Shown here one piece after another: positions 43,645-51,448 of a stretch of 64,000 nucleotides of DNA (position 1 is its first letter; each line of letters starts with the position of its first letter). The notes below the pieces were generated by a model. It searched no databases, was not told the origin of the DNA, and worked only from the letters and a program-made list of their open reading frames with translations. The stretch is from Kluyvera sp046569695 (GTDB taxonomy: Bacteria; Pseudomonadota; Gammaproteobacteria; Enterobacterales; Enterobacteriaceae), in the NCBI RefSeq assembly GCF_046569695.1, contig NZ_JBKHUI010000019.1, positions 38,715 through 102,714 of the forward strand, given 5' to 3'. The position numbers and the translations under genes are program-made.

Positions 43645-44771
43645 ATATCCTGACGATAAGTCATTTCTACGAAGCGCACGGCGGCGGTATTGAACGCGTT
43701 GCCGGGCATTTATGCCACCAGTTCATCCAGCTGGGAGCAACGCCTCAATGGGCAGCCAGCGCCAGCGATGCTTTACCTGACGGTGACATCAAAACCACCG
43801 CGTTACGCTGTGTCGACCCGCTGGAAAAACTCACCGGCTTGCCCATGCCATTACCTGGCCCGGGGGCTATTTGCGCCCTCAGAGATGCGGTACGGCATAG
43901 TGATGCGGTGGTGATCCACGATGCGCTCTATATCACCTCAATCATTGGCATGATAATGGCCAAACTCCACGGGAAACCCGTTGTTCTGATTCAGCATATT
44001 GCCGCGATTCCTTTCAGATCCCCCGCGTTGCGCCTGCTTATGCAACTGGCTAACCAGGCCGTAACGCGCCCCATGCTATGGGCTGCTGATGTCCGAATAT
44101 TTATTAGCGACACGGTTCGTCACGACCTGCTCGGAACCCCTGCACGCTATCCGTATAAATTGCTGTTCAACGGCGTTGATAGCACCCTCTTTTATCCTCC
44201 CGCCTTCGAGGAGGCCGGACGATATCCGCCGGCACACTATCACCTTCCACCCTGCGCACGGCGCATACTGTTCGTTGGCCGTTACGTTGAAAAGAAAGGG
44301 TTGTCGATATTACGCGCCCTGGCGGCGGCCAGGCCGGAGTGCCAGTTCTTACTGGTCGGAAGTGGCCCGCTTCGGCCTGCAGAATGGGGGTTAGGCAATG
44401 TGTACGACCTTGGCTTCCAGACCCCTACGGCCCTGGCGGAACTTTATCGCAGCGTGGATTTGCTGCTGTTACCTACCGTCGGTGAAGGCTATCCGCTCGT
44501 TATCCAGGAAGCGATGGCCTGCGGGCTACCGGTCATCTGCGGTGCCCCGGCGCATAGAGCCGATCCCAAGGCGGCAACGTGGTTACGTGGCGTGAACATA
44601 GACCTTAGCGATCCACAGGGTTCGGCACAGCGTTGTTCTGCCGCAATAGATAGCTGCGTGCTGGCCGCCCATGAACGTGAAGCGATGATTGGTTACGCCA
44701 AAGCGCGATATAGCTGGCGAACCATGGCACAAGAAATTCTGAGGCTGGCGCAAAGCGCGAGATGCAGATAG
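43641..44771 (+). CDS. GT4 family glycosyltransferase
   Basis: A 376-residue GT-B enzyme: N-terminal acceptor domain with HGGGIERVAGHL (about 15-26), C-terminal donor domain with ILFVGRYVEKKGL, FLLVGSGP and the GT4 E-x7-E signature in EGYPLVIQEAMACGLPVICG. I used the TTG at 43641, which overlaps the previous stop as TTGA and follows GGAAAAGG; no in-frame ATG exists nearby. It would act in the cytoplasm with a nucleotide sugar, a second sugar-adding step in this operon. Confidence 0.85.
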   Translation: MNILTISHFYEAHGGGIERVAGHLCHQFIQLGATPQWAASASDALPDGDIKTTALRCVDPLEKLTGLPMPLPGPGAICALRDAVRHSDAVVIHDALYITSIIGMIMAKLHGKPVVLIQHIAAIPFRSPALRLLMQLANQAVTRPMLWAADVRIFISDTVRHDLLGTPARYPYKLLFNGVDSTLFYPPAFEEAGRYPPAHYHLPPCARRILFVGRYVEKKGLSILRALAAARPECQFLLVGSGPLRPAEWGLGNVYDLGFQTPTALAELYRSVDLLLLPTVGEGYPLVIQEAMACGLPVICGAPAHRADPKAATWLRGVNIDLSDPQGSAQRCSAAIDSCVLAAHEREAMIGYAKARYSWRTMAQEILRLAQSARCR

Positions 44772-46501
44772 GGAAAATGGCGTCACCAGAAGAGATTAAA
44801 ATGGATACACCCACTCAGCACGTTTTTCGCATCAACCCGCGTAGGTTAACGTCACTTCTTAGCGTCAGTATTGCCATTAAAGTGACGCTTATCTTCCTTT
44901 TTGCCTGGCATATTCACCTGATCATGGATGAATTTGCCCAGCTTGGTTACGCCAAGTATTTTGCCTACGGGCTATTTGACACTATTCAACCGCCAAAGGC
45001 GGTGGGCTTCGCGGTGTTTTATAAACTGGCCCATCTCATTGGGTGGGATGCCGCTTCGATTATTCTTGTCGCGCGAATGCAGACAGCCCTACTCGCCTGT
45101 GGAACCCTGCTGCTGGTCTACGCCTGCGCGCGTGCGCTAGGTGAGACGCGACTACGCTCACTTTTTATCATTCTCGTTTTACTGTGTTTTACTAATTTTA
45201 TGGAGCGTATCTTCCGCACTCGTGCAGAACCCCTGGCGCTGTTTTTCGCGCTGGCTGCCGTTCTGGTTATACTTCGCGGCCATAGCCTCAATGCCAGAAA
45301 AATTTTCATCGCCGGTATCTTAAGCGGGCTGGCGTTTTTGGTGACCCAGAAATCCGTGTTCTTCAATCTGGCCCTTGGGCTTGGAGTAGTGATGGACGCG
45401 ACCTTGCGCAAAGATGTCATCACAGCTATCGTCCGCGGCGTTTACTTAACCATGGGCTGGTTACTTCCCGCGATTGCCTATTGCTTTATTTTCGGCGGCA
45501 GTGACCCATTACGTATAGCTGAGAGTTTAATCTTTGGCCCAATGGAAGTAGCAGCAAGCGGCAGCGAAGCCTATAGCGGAGCGCTTCGCGTGTATGTCTT
45601 ACAAACCCTGTTAGACAATACGTTTCTCTACCTGCTCTGTTTTGGCGGCATGATAATGGCGTTTAAACGCTGGGGTATCTCGAATGAAAAAACGCGCATT
45701 GCTCTGATATTTTCACTTGTCATGACCATACTGGTGTTCACCCATGACCAACCATGGCCCTATGTGTTTATTATGGCGCTACCGTTTATATCGCTCTGGT
45801 CTCTCATTCCGTTGGACTATTTCTTCGCCCAGAACGACAAGCCGATCCTGAGGTTATTTTTCCCTGCGGTGGCAACGTTCACACTGCTTTCAAGCTACTT
45901 CAGCGACTTTACCTACCTGAAAATTAACAACGTGAGACAGCTTGAAATGGTGACCAGAGCAGAAGCGCTGCTCAAACCAGATGAAAAGTATTTTGATGGT
46001 ATAGGGATGCTACCCAACAGACTGGAGCCGACAACTCTATGGCTTGATACCTGGTATGTTTTAAAGACGTTGCAGGAAGGAAAAGAGTCAGAAGCCTGGC
46101 GGGTGTTTACCCAATCCCCGCCGAAAGTTATTTTATGGTCTTACCGGTTGAGTAATATCCATCCTGCTATCGCCGAAGTCATCGACAACAGCTATGTCCA
46201 GGTGGCGCCGAATATAAGGCTCGCGGGGCAACTGTTGCAGATCGGCCGCCAGGAAGAATTCAGGGTGCCACTGGCTGGGAAATATCAGCTGTACAGCGCA
46301 ACTGGCGCACCCGTGTCAGCACAAATAAAAGTGGATGGAATGACGCTAGCGCCGCCCATTACCTTGTCGACGGGTCGCCAAACCATCACCTTACTTAATG
46401 GCCCGGAGAAAGCGCTACTGTTACCGGTAGGCACCTATGATGGCCTTTTCAAAGCCGGGGATGATGACAACACGCTGTTTGCTTTTACCTATAATCGTTG
46501 A
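44762..46501 (+). CDS. GT-C membrane glycosyltransferase (ArnT/GT39-like)
   Basis: A protein of up to 579 residues with about 10-12 hydrophobic helices in the first 380 residues and a soluble, beta-rich C-terminal domain, probably periplasmic. The first outer loop carries the acidic pair MDEFAQLGY (about residue 55), the GT-C catalytic hallmark, and RIFRTRAEPLALFFALAAV follows. Such enzymes use polyprenyl-phosphate sugars as donors in the periplasm. Three starts are possible: 44762, 44777 and 44801 (the last has the best ribosome site, GAAGAG). Last gene of the operon, before a terminator. Confidence 0.83.
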   Translation: MQIGKMASPEEIKMDTPTQHVFRINPRRLTSLLSVSIAIKVTLIFLFAWHIHLIMDEFAQLGYAKYFAYGLFDTIQPPKAVGFAVFYKLAHLIGWDAASIILVARMQTALLACGTLLLVYACARALGETRLRSLFIILVLLCFTNFMERIFRTRAEPLALFFALAAVLVILRGHSLNARKIFIAGILSGLAFLVTQKSVFFNLALGLGVVMDATLRKDVITAIVRGVYLTMGWLLPAIAYCFIFGGSDPLRIAESLIFGPMEVAASGSEAYSGALRVYVLQTLLDNTFLYLLCFGGMIMAFKRWGISNEKTRIALIFSLVMTILVFTHDQPWPYVFIMALPFISLWSLIPLDYFFAQNDKPILRLFFPAVATFTLLSSYFSDFTYLKINNVRQLEMVTRAEALLKPDEKYFDGIGMLPNRLEPTTLWLDTWYVLKTLQEGKESEAWRVFTQSPPKVILWSYRLSNIHPAIAEVIDNSYVQVAPNIRLAGQLLQIGRQEEFRVPLAGKYQLYSATGAPVSAQIKVDGMTLAPPITLSTGRQTITLLNGPEKALLLPVGTYDGLFKAGDDDNTLFAFTYNR

Positions 46502-46510
46502 GATTGACAA

Positions 46511-46533
46511 ACCGCCGTGATTACGGCGGTTTT
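46511..46533 (+). terminator. terminator of the glycan operon
   Basis: ACCGCCGTga-ttACGGCGGT followed by TTTGG, 10 bp after the last stop. The convergent HPr-like gene ends 27 bp further on. Confidence 0.82.
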
Positions 46534-46560
46534 GGTGGGAGAATATTGGGTATTTCGGAG

Positions 46561-46827
46561 CTAATCGAAACCAAACCCTTCCGCGAACAGCACCTTCAGC
46601 TTCGCCATCGCCTCCTGCTCGTCGCTGCCGCTGCAAATGATCTCAAGCGATCCTCGGCCTTTGATCCCGGCACCCAGAATACTCATGATGCTTTTTCCCT
46701 TGATGGTTTTGCCATCGTAGATCATCTCGATCCGTGACTGGTACTGCGCGCACGCCTTTGCTAGCACGCCCGCCGGGCGGGCATGAATACCGTGTAGATT
46801 GCTGATTTTCACTACTTCTTTCAACAT
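46561..46827 (-). CDS. HPr family phosphocarrier protein
   Basis: An 88-residue HPr paralogue. The active-site His15 is in GIHARPAG with Arg17 next to it, and the regulatory-site Ser46 is in KGKSIMSILG, so both phosphorylation positions are intact. It is not the housekeeping ptsH, which lies with ptsI-crr. It closes the operon after dhaL copy 2. It might be phosphorylated by EI and pass phosphate to the PRD regulator or the IIA of this locus. Confidence 0.92.
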   Translation of the reverse strand: MLKEVVKISNLHGIHARPAGVLAKACAQYQSRIEMIYDGKTIKGKSIMSILGAGIKGRGSLEIICSGSDEQEAMAKLKVLFAEGFGFD

Positions 46828-46843
46828 AATTGCGGTTCCTTAC

Positions 46844-47485
46844 TTACTGTCCGTTTGCCGGGTACATCGCCTGAACGACGTTAAAATAGCCCTGGATCAA
46901 AAGCTGGGCGATCATCGCGCCGGGGTCGACGAACGCGCGGGATCGCTCACCGTGGATAGCCGCGCGCCCGTGCTTCGCCACCATCGTGGTGGTCTGCTGT
47001 ACGCCCTGCTGCGCCGCTAACAACGCATCTCGTGCCACGCTCAGCGGCTCGCCCGGACCACGCAGCGCCACCAGCGCCGGAGCCATCCCATCAAGAAAGG
47101 TTTTTTCGCCCGGCTGCGCTTTGCCACGTAGCTGCACGCCATCAAACCAGGCCTGGAAAAAGTCGCCCGCATCCTGCAGCGTCATCGCCTCGCGCCCCTT
47201 AAAGACTTTCCCCGCCTGCATCAAGCCAGAGGCCATCAGCGTACCCATTGTGGAGGGAACCGCCGAGGACATCGCTTTACCCGCCAGATAGAAAAACCGC
47301 CCCAGGTCTGGTTCGTCGCTATGCTGTACATAGTCCGACGCCGCGGCAAAACCATCGCTCATGGTGAGGCCCAGATCGCCGTCGCCCACTACGCTGTCCA
47401 GTTCAGTCAGTACCGTTTTGTTGCCCTGCATCACCCGCGCCCACTCGGCAAAGAGCGGGCGTAAGCTCTCGCTGCTTAATGTCAT
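46844..47485 (-). CDS. dhaL: DhaL-type kinase subunit, copy 2
   Basis: A 213-residue DhaL homologue, with LDSVVGDGDLGLTM carrying the three metal-binding aspartates but Leu in place of the usual following His, then VPSTMGTLMASGLMQAGKVFKG, QPGEKTFLDGMAPAL and the C-terminal GERSRAFVDPGA. It pairs with the DhaK encoded 9 bp upstream. It lies between dhaK copy 2 and the HPr gene in the PTS-aldolase operon. Confidence 0.85.
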   Translation of the reverse strand: MTLSSESLRPLFAEWARVMQGNKTVLTELDSVVGDGDLGLTMSDGFAAASDYVQHSDEPDLGRFFYLAGKAMSSAVPSTMGTLMASGLMQAGKVFKGREAMTLQDAGDFFQAWFDGVQLRGKAQPGEKTFLDGMAPALVALRGPGEPLSVARDALLAAQQGVQQTTTMVAKHGRAAIHGERSRAFVDPGAMIAQLLIQGYFNVVQAMYPANGQ

Positions 47486-47494
47486 AGCGCCTCC

Positions 47495-48505
47495 TTAGGC
47501 GGGAAACTGCCGGAACATCGGCGTGTCGGCCTGCGCGTTCAGCAGTGCCTTAAGCTCATCGTCTACCGGCATCAGGCTGATGGACATACCGGTCATCTCC
47601 ATCGCCGTGGCGAATTCCCCCACCCACACGCGGAAGACGCGGATGTTGCTCTGCGCCAGAATCTGGTGCACGTGGCGATACATCAGGTACAGCTCTTCCA
47701 GCGGCGTCGCACCGAGGCCGTTAATCAGCACCGCCACTTCATCGCCCTGTTGGCAGGGAGAGTCGGCAATCAGCCAGGACATCATCTCTTCAGCAATATT
47801 TTCAGCACTCAGCTGCGGGCCACGGCGAATACCGCTTTCGCCGTGAATGCCCATGCCGATTTCCATCTCGTTGTCGCCAATATGGAAACCCGGTTTGCCG
47901 ATGCGCGGCACAATGCACGGCGACAGCGCCACACCTAACGTGCGCACGCGGTCCCCGGCTTTCTGGGCGATACGCTGGACGGTATCGAGATCGTCCATTC
48001 TGGCCGCCGAGGCTCCGGCACATTTATAGACGAAGAAAATGCCCGCCACACCGCGCCGCGTGGTGGCACCACCGCCTGGCACAGCACCGGCGGAATCATC
48101 GGCAGCAACGACCGTGCAGGTCCGAATGTCGCTCTCCATGTCGGCCATATCTGCCGCCATGTCAAAATTGAAGATATCGCCGTTGTAGTTGCCGTACAGA
48201 TAGAGCACGCCCGCACCGCTGTCCACCGCCTGCGTCACGGCGAGAATTTGCTCCGGCGACGGCGACTGGAACACATCGCCAATGGCGCAGCCGTCGAGCA
48301 TGCCCTGACCAACGTAGCCGAGGAACAACGGCAGATGCCCGGAGCCACCGCCGGTGACTATCCCCACTTTGCCGGGTACCGGGCGCGCCGTAGCAAGGCA
48401 GTGCAGATCCTCATTCACAAAGCGGAATTTATCCGGGTGCGCCAGATAGATACCTTCCAGCATCTCCGGGATAAAGTCCTCCGCCTGATTTAGAAATTTT
48501 TTCAT
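47495..48505 (-). CDS. dhaK: DhaK-type ketose kinase subunit, copy 2
   Basis: 336 residues with the DhaK active-site set: GGGSGHLP (His57), LYGNYNGDIFNF (Asp110) and GIHGESG with the substrate-binding His221. As in copy 1, the E. coli Lys104 position is Gly (Gly105). Start ATG 48505 after GGAGAG; the frame is open 15 codons upstream, inside the intergenic region. The neighbouring class II aldolase suggests it phosphorylates a ketose or ketose fragment of the imported sugar. Confidence 0.86.
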   Translation of the reverse strand: MKKFLNQAEDFIPEMLEGIYLAHPDKFRFVNEDLHCLATARPVPGKVGIVTGGGSGHLPLFLGYVGQGMLDGCAIGDVFQSPSPEQILAVTQAVDSGAGVLYLYGNYNGDIFNFDMAADMADMESDIRTCTVVAADDSAGAVPGGGATTRRGVAGIFFVYKCAGASAARMDDLDTVQRIAQKAGDRVRTLGVALSPCIVPRIGKPGFHIGDNEMEIGMGIHGESGIRRGPQLSAENIAEEMMSWLIADSPCQQGDEVAVLINGLGATPLEELYLMYRHVHQILAQSNIRVFRVWVGEFATAMEMTGMSISLMPVDDELKALLNAQADTPMFRQFPA

Positions 48506-48550
48506 GCGTTCTCTCCATGAATATCCCCCCCGATAGGGCGGGCGCGTCAA

Positions 48551-49213
48551 TTAGCGGGCAAATTTAATCTGCGACGGATAGGCCCAGCTTTGCAGTTCGT
48601 CTGGGGCGAAAGAGTCTGGCTCCTTACCGCCGTTAATCACCAGCGCGTGGTAGTAAATCTGCGCCATCTCTTCCAGGTAGGCTGATTTCAGCACCGCTTC
48701 ATACGGGTCTTTATCCACGCCAATCGCGCCATGTTTTTCCATCAGAATGGCATCCGCGCGTTTGATCGGTTCAATCACGCTGTTGGAAAGATCGGGCGTA
48801 CCCGGGCGACCGTACGGTGCTACCGGGATCACCCCGTCCTTCAGATTGAGGATCGCGCACTCATATACCACCGCCGGGATAGGCTTATTCAGCACGGCAA
48901 AGGAGGTGGCGTAGAGGGAGTGCGTGTGGGAAATGGCGAACACGTCCGGGCGCGCTTTGTAAATCTCGATATGCATCAGGCATTCGCTGGTTGGGCGCAA
49001 TCCGGCTTCGCTTTCAATCACGTTGGCTTCAACATCCATCACCACGATATCGCGCGGCGTTAAATGCATTTTGTCGATAGTGGTTGGGGTCACCAGAATA
49101 AGTCCCGTCTCTTTATCCCGTACGCTTGAATTACCTGCTTTATGTTTACAGAGTCCCCATTGCTGAGCGGTTCTGGCCATTTCAACGACGTGTTTTTTCT
49201 GAATGTCTAACAT
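48551..49213 (-). CDS. class II aldolase/adducin family protein
   Basis: The 220-residue protein aligns with L-fuculose-phosphate aldolase by its zinc and catalytic residues: Glu77 in TSECLMH, His96 and His98 in SHTHSL, and His161 in EKHGAIG (FucA Glu73, His92, His94, His155). It would split a 1- or 4-phosphorylated ketose to DHAP plus an aldehyde, or act as an epimerase like AraD. It is the first gene of the downstream half-operon and has the 15-bp shared motif 41 bp before its start. Confidence 0.87.
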   Translation of the reverse strand: MLDIQKKHVVEMARTAQQWGLCKHKAGNSSVRDKETGLILVTPTTIDKMHLTPRDIVVMDVEANVIESEAGLRPTSECLMHIEIYKARPDVFAISHTHSLYATSFAVLNKPIPAVVYECAILNLKDGVIPVAPYGRPGTPDLSNSVIEPIKRADAILMEKHGAIGVDKDPYEAVLKSAYLEEMAQIYYHALVINGGKEPDSFAPDELQSWAYPSQIKFAR

Positions 49214-49253
49214 AATATTTATCCTGTATACGGTGATAGGGGCGAGCGATGTC

Positions 49254-49268
49254 GCGACAATTATTGCC
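49254..49268 (-). promoter_or_regulatory. shared 15-bp motif, copy at the aldolase promoter
   Basis: On the minus strand GGCAATAATTGTCGC; the copy at 53759-53773 is GGCAATATTTGTCGC (one mismatch). Both are followed within a few bases by CGCTCGC. Candidate binding site of the PRD regulator encoded between the two copies. Confidence 0.6.
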
Positions 49269-49278
49269 AGGAGATAAC

Positions 49279-49300
49279 GTTGCAGTATTTCAGCTGCAAC
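49279..49300 (-). terminator. hairpin between the regulator and aldolase genes
   Basis: GTTGCAG-ctgaaata-CTGCAAC forms a 7-bp stem without a T run, 16 bp after the regulator's end on the minus strand. It may act as a weak terminator or an antiterminator target. Confidence 0.4.
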
Positions 49301-49316
49301 GGCGTTAAATTAATAA

Positions 49317-51380
49317 TTACTGGTGAAGCGTAATTTCTTTTATCAGTTCATATTCATCCCGCGCACGGCGAATAACATTACTGCCATCATAGAATTCGAG
49401 AAATTCATTTAATTGCGCTAGCGCCTTAAGATGCTTTTGCGGATTATTCGTCGCCAGGACGATAATAATATCGGCCTGCATATACCCGGCGACATCAATC
49501 TTAGAAGGTAGACGTAATAGCGCTATCCCCGTGTCCAGCGCGCCATCGTCGACGCCAGCGTGGGCGATAATCACACCATCGGCCAGCATGATATACGGCT
49601 GCTCGTCGGCGATTTTATGCAACATAATTTGCAGATAGCGGGGTTCAATCACTTCGGTTTCCAGCAGGGATGCCGAAGCCTGGGAGATAGCCTGCTGCCA
49701 GCTATCAGGCAGCGAGGCAACAAACTGAACGTGCTCGGGCTGCAGTAAATCCGTTAGCGACGGCGTTGGCGGCTCAATGCTACTCACCGCGCCAACGGCG
49801 CTATTCTCATCGTAGATGTAGTTAGCGAGCGCGCGCTGTAACCCTTTGTGATCGATAATATTGCCGAATCGCTCAAAGATAAGCAGCAACTGCTCTATCT
49901 GAATAATATTCGGGTCAACTCCCTGTAACGCGCTGATCACGTGATTACGAAACGCATTCTTATGGATGCTGCCAATCGACGGATTCACCACAAACACCAT
50001 CTTGCTGGTGTTGAGGTGCGTAGTTGAGAAGACCACATCGTAGTGCCCGGTATAGCGCTCAAACTCGCGACGCGACATCACCAGAGAAAAATGCAGTTCC
50101 GGGATAAGTACCTGCAGCGTCAGGAACAGGTAGGTAGAAATCGTAGCGCTGTTTTCACACACTACCACCGCCGTTTTCTGCAGCTTAATCTGGTGGATAA
50201 CCCCTTCGCGGGTCAGCCAACCGCCAAAGAGAACCGTCAAAAACGCCATCTCTTCATCGGGGATTTCGCAGTGCAGCACGCTCTCGAACGGCACCACCGC
50301 ACGGCGAACCATCTCGTGCAGATGGCTAAATTCCTTCATCACCAGGTCATAAACGCTGCTGGTATTGGTCAGATGATAGCGAATACGGTAATAGGCCGGT
50401 TTCCAATGCTGATAGATTTTTTCAATCAGCTCATTTTTCTCTTTAATGGTGACGCAGCTTATTTTTTCAAAGTTGTCGACTACCGCCACCACGCTTTCAA
50501 GCAGCAGCGTATCCAGGTGGAAATATTTATCGGCAATACTTTGAATATTGGAGCTTTGGATCAGTGCCGTCAGGAAAACCAGTTCATTTTCGCTATTGAT
50601 ATTGATTTTACTGATAACGCTTTGCATCAAGGTAAATTCTCTGCTGCCAATAATATCGGCGTAGCTACTCGGAATATTGACCAGACCTTTTCCTGAATCA
50701 ATGCGATGCAGAACAAAGCATATAAAATAAATAAGTTCCTGAAGCTGGCGATCGGTAAATTGAATTTTAAAGCGCTTTTCAATTTCGCTGAAAACGTTGC
50801 CGACTTTTTCCAGGTAATCGCTCATTACATTGTTGTAGTGGGCGAGGATAGTTTTTGCGACCGGAATTTCCAGCACCCGGCGCAGGCAGTTCAGCAGCAG
50901 GTAGCGTTTTTCCAGCTCCTCGCCAAGAATATGGTAGCCGTTGCCCCGGTCGTAGCTTATCTCCAGTCCGTGCTCGATGACTTCAGTACGCACCTTTTTC
51001 AGGTCGTTGATAATCGTATTCTGGCTAACGCCCAGCGAAGAGGAGAGATGTAGCAATGACAGCCGTTCGCTGCGGGTCAGCAGCATAAAGATAATCATCT
51101 GTCCGCGTTCTTCTTCCGAATAGAGATAGCGGTGCTCGGTTTCAGAGGTCTGATTCTGACGAAAATGCTCAATCACATGGCGCGGGATATGCAGCTTCCC
51201 GGTTTTCAAACGGTTGATTCGGTCGAAATGGTTCGACTCCAGGTAGTCATTCACCTTTTTCAGCGTGTAGCTCAGCTGTTTACGCGTCAGGCAAAACTGC
51301 TCTTCAAGCTTCGTCCCCGTGATGCCGGGATCGTTCACAATGGCATCCAGCACTGCAACCACACGTTTATCCATAGCCAT
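49317..51380 (-). CDS. PRD-containing transcriptional regulator (MtlR/LicR type)
   Basis: 687 residues in the order: two N-terminal helix-turn-helix regions (VVAVLDAIVNDPGITGTKLEEQF and LLHLSSSLGVSQNTIINDLKKV), two PTS-regulation domains (about 180-400, with HRIDSGKG and HLHEMVRRA), a GatB-like EIIB domain with Cys in VVCENSATISTYL, and an EIIA-like domain with IIAHAGVDDGALD. Such activators bind DNA and are tuned by phosphorylation through HPr and EIIB. The ATG at 51380 follows AGGAGAG. It lies between the PTS genes and the aldolase gene and probably controls both. Confidence 0.88.
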   Translation of the reverse strand: MAMDKRVVAVLDAIVNDPGITGTKLEEQFCLTRKQLSYTLKKVNDYLESNHFDRINRLKTGKLHIPRHVIEHFRQNQTSETEHRYLYSEEERGQMIIFMLLTRSERLSLLHLSSSLGVSQNTIINDLKKVRTEVIEHGLEISYDRGNGYHILGEELEKRYLLLNCLRRVLEIPVAKTILAHYNNVMSDYLEKVGNVFSEIEKRFKIQFTDRQLQELIYFICFVLHRIDSGKGLVNIPSSYADIIGSREFTLMQSVISKININSENELVFLTALIQSSNIQSIADKYFHLDTLLLESVVAVVDNFEKISCVTIKEKNELIEKIYQHWKPAYYRIRYHLTNTSSVYDLVMKEFSHLHEMVRRAVVPFESVLHCEIPDEEMAFLTVLFGGWLTREGVIHQIKLQKTAVVVCENSATISTYLFLTLQVLIPELHFSLVMSRREFERYTGHYDVVFSTTHLNTSKMVFVVNPSIGSIHKNAFRNHVISALQGVDPNIIQIEQLLLIFERFGNIIDHKGLQRALANYIYDENSAVGAVSSIEPPTPSLTDLLQPEHVQFVASLPDSWQQAISQASASLLETEVIEPRYLQIMLHKIADEQPYIMLADGVIIAHAGVDDGALDTGIALLRLPSKIDVAGYMQADIIIVLATNNPQKHLKALAQLNEFLEFYDGSNVIRRARDEYELIKEITLHQ

Positions 51381-51448
51381 GCCAACTCTCCTGCAGTGAA
51401 AAGCCTGGCGGCGGCGCCTGCCGCCAGACATGAACATGAAACCCAGAA

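Noticed and set aside
49254..49270. Possible sigma-54 -24/-12 promoter (TGGCAATAATTGTC)
   Set aside because: The GG and GC doublets are not at the required 10-base spacing, and the PRD regulator lacks an AAA+ sigma-54 activator domain. The shared motif with the PTS promoter explains it better.
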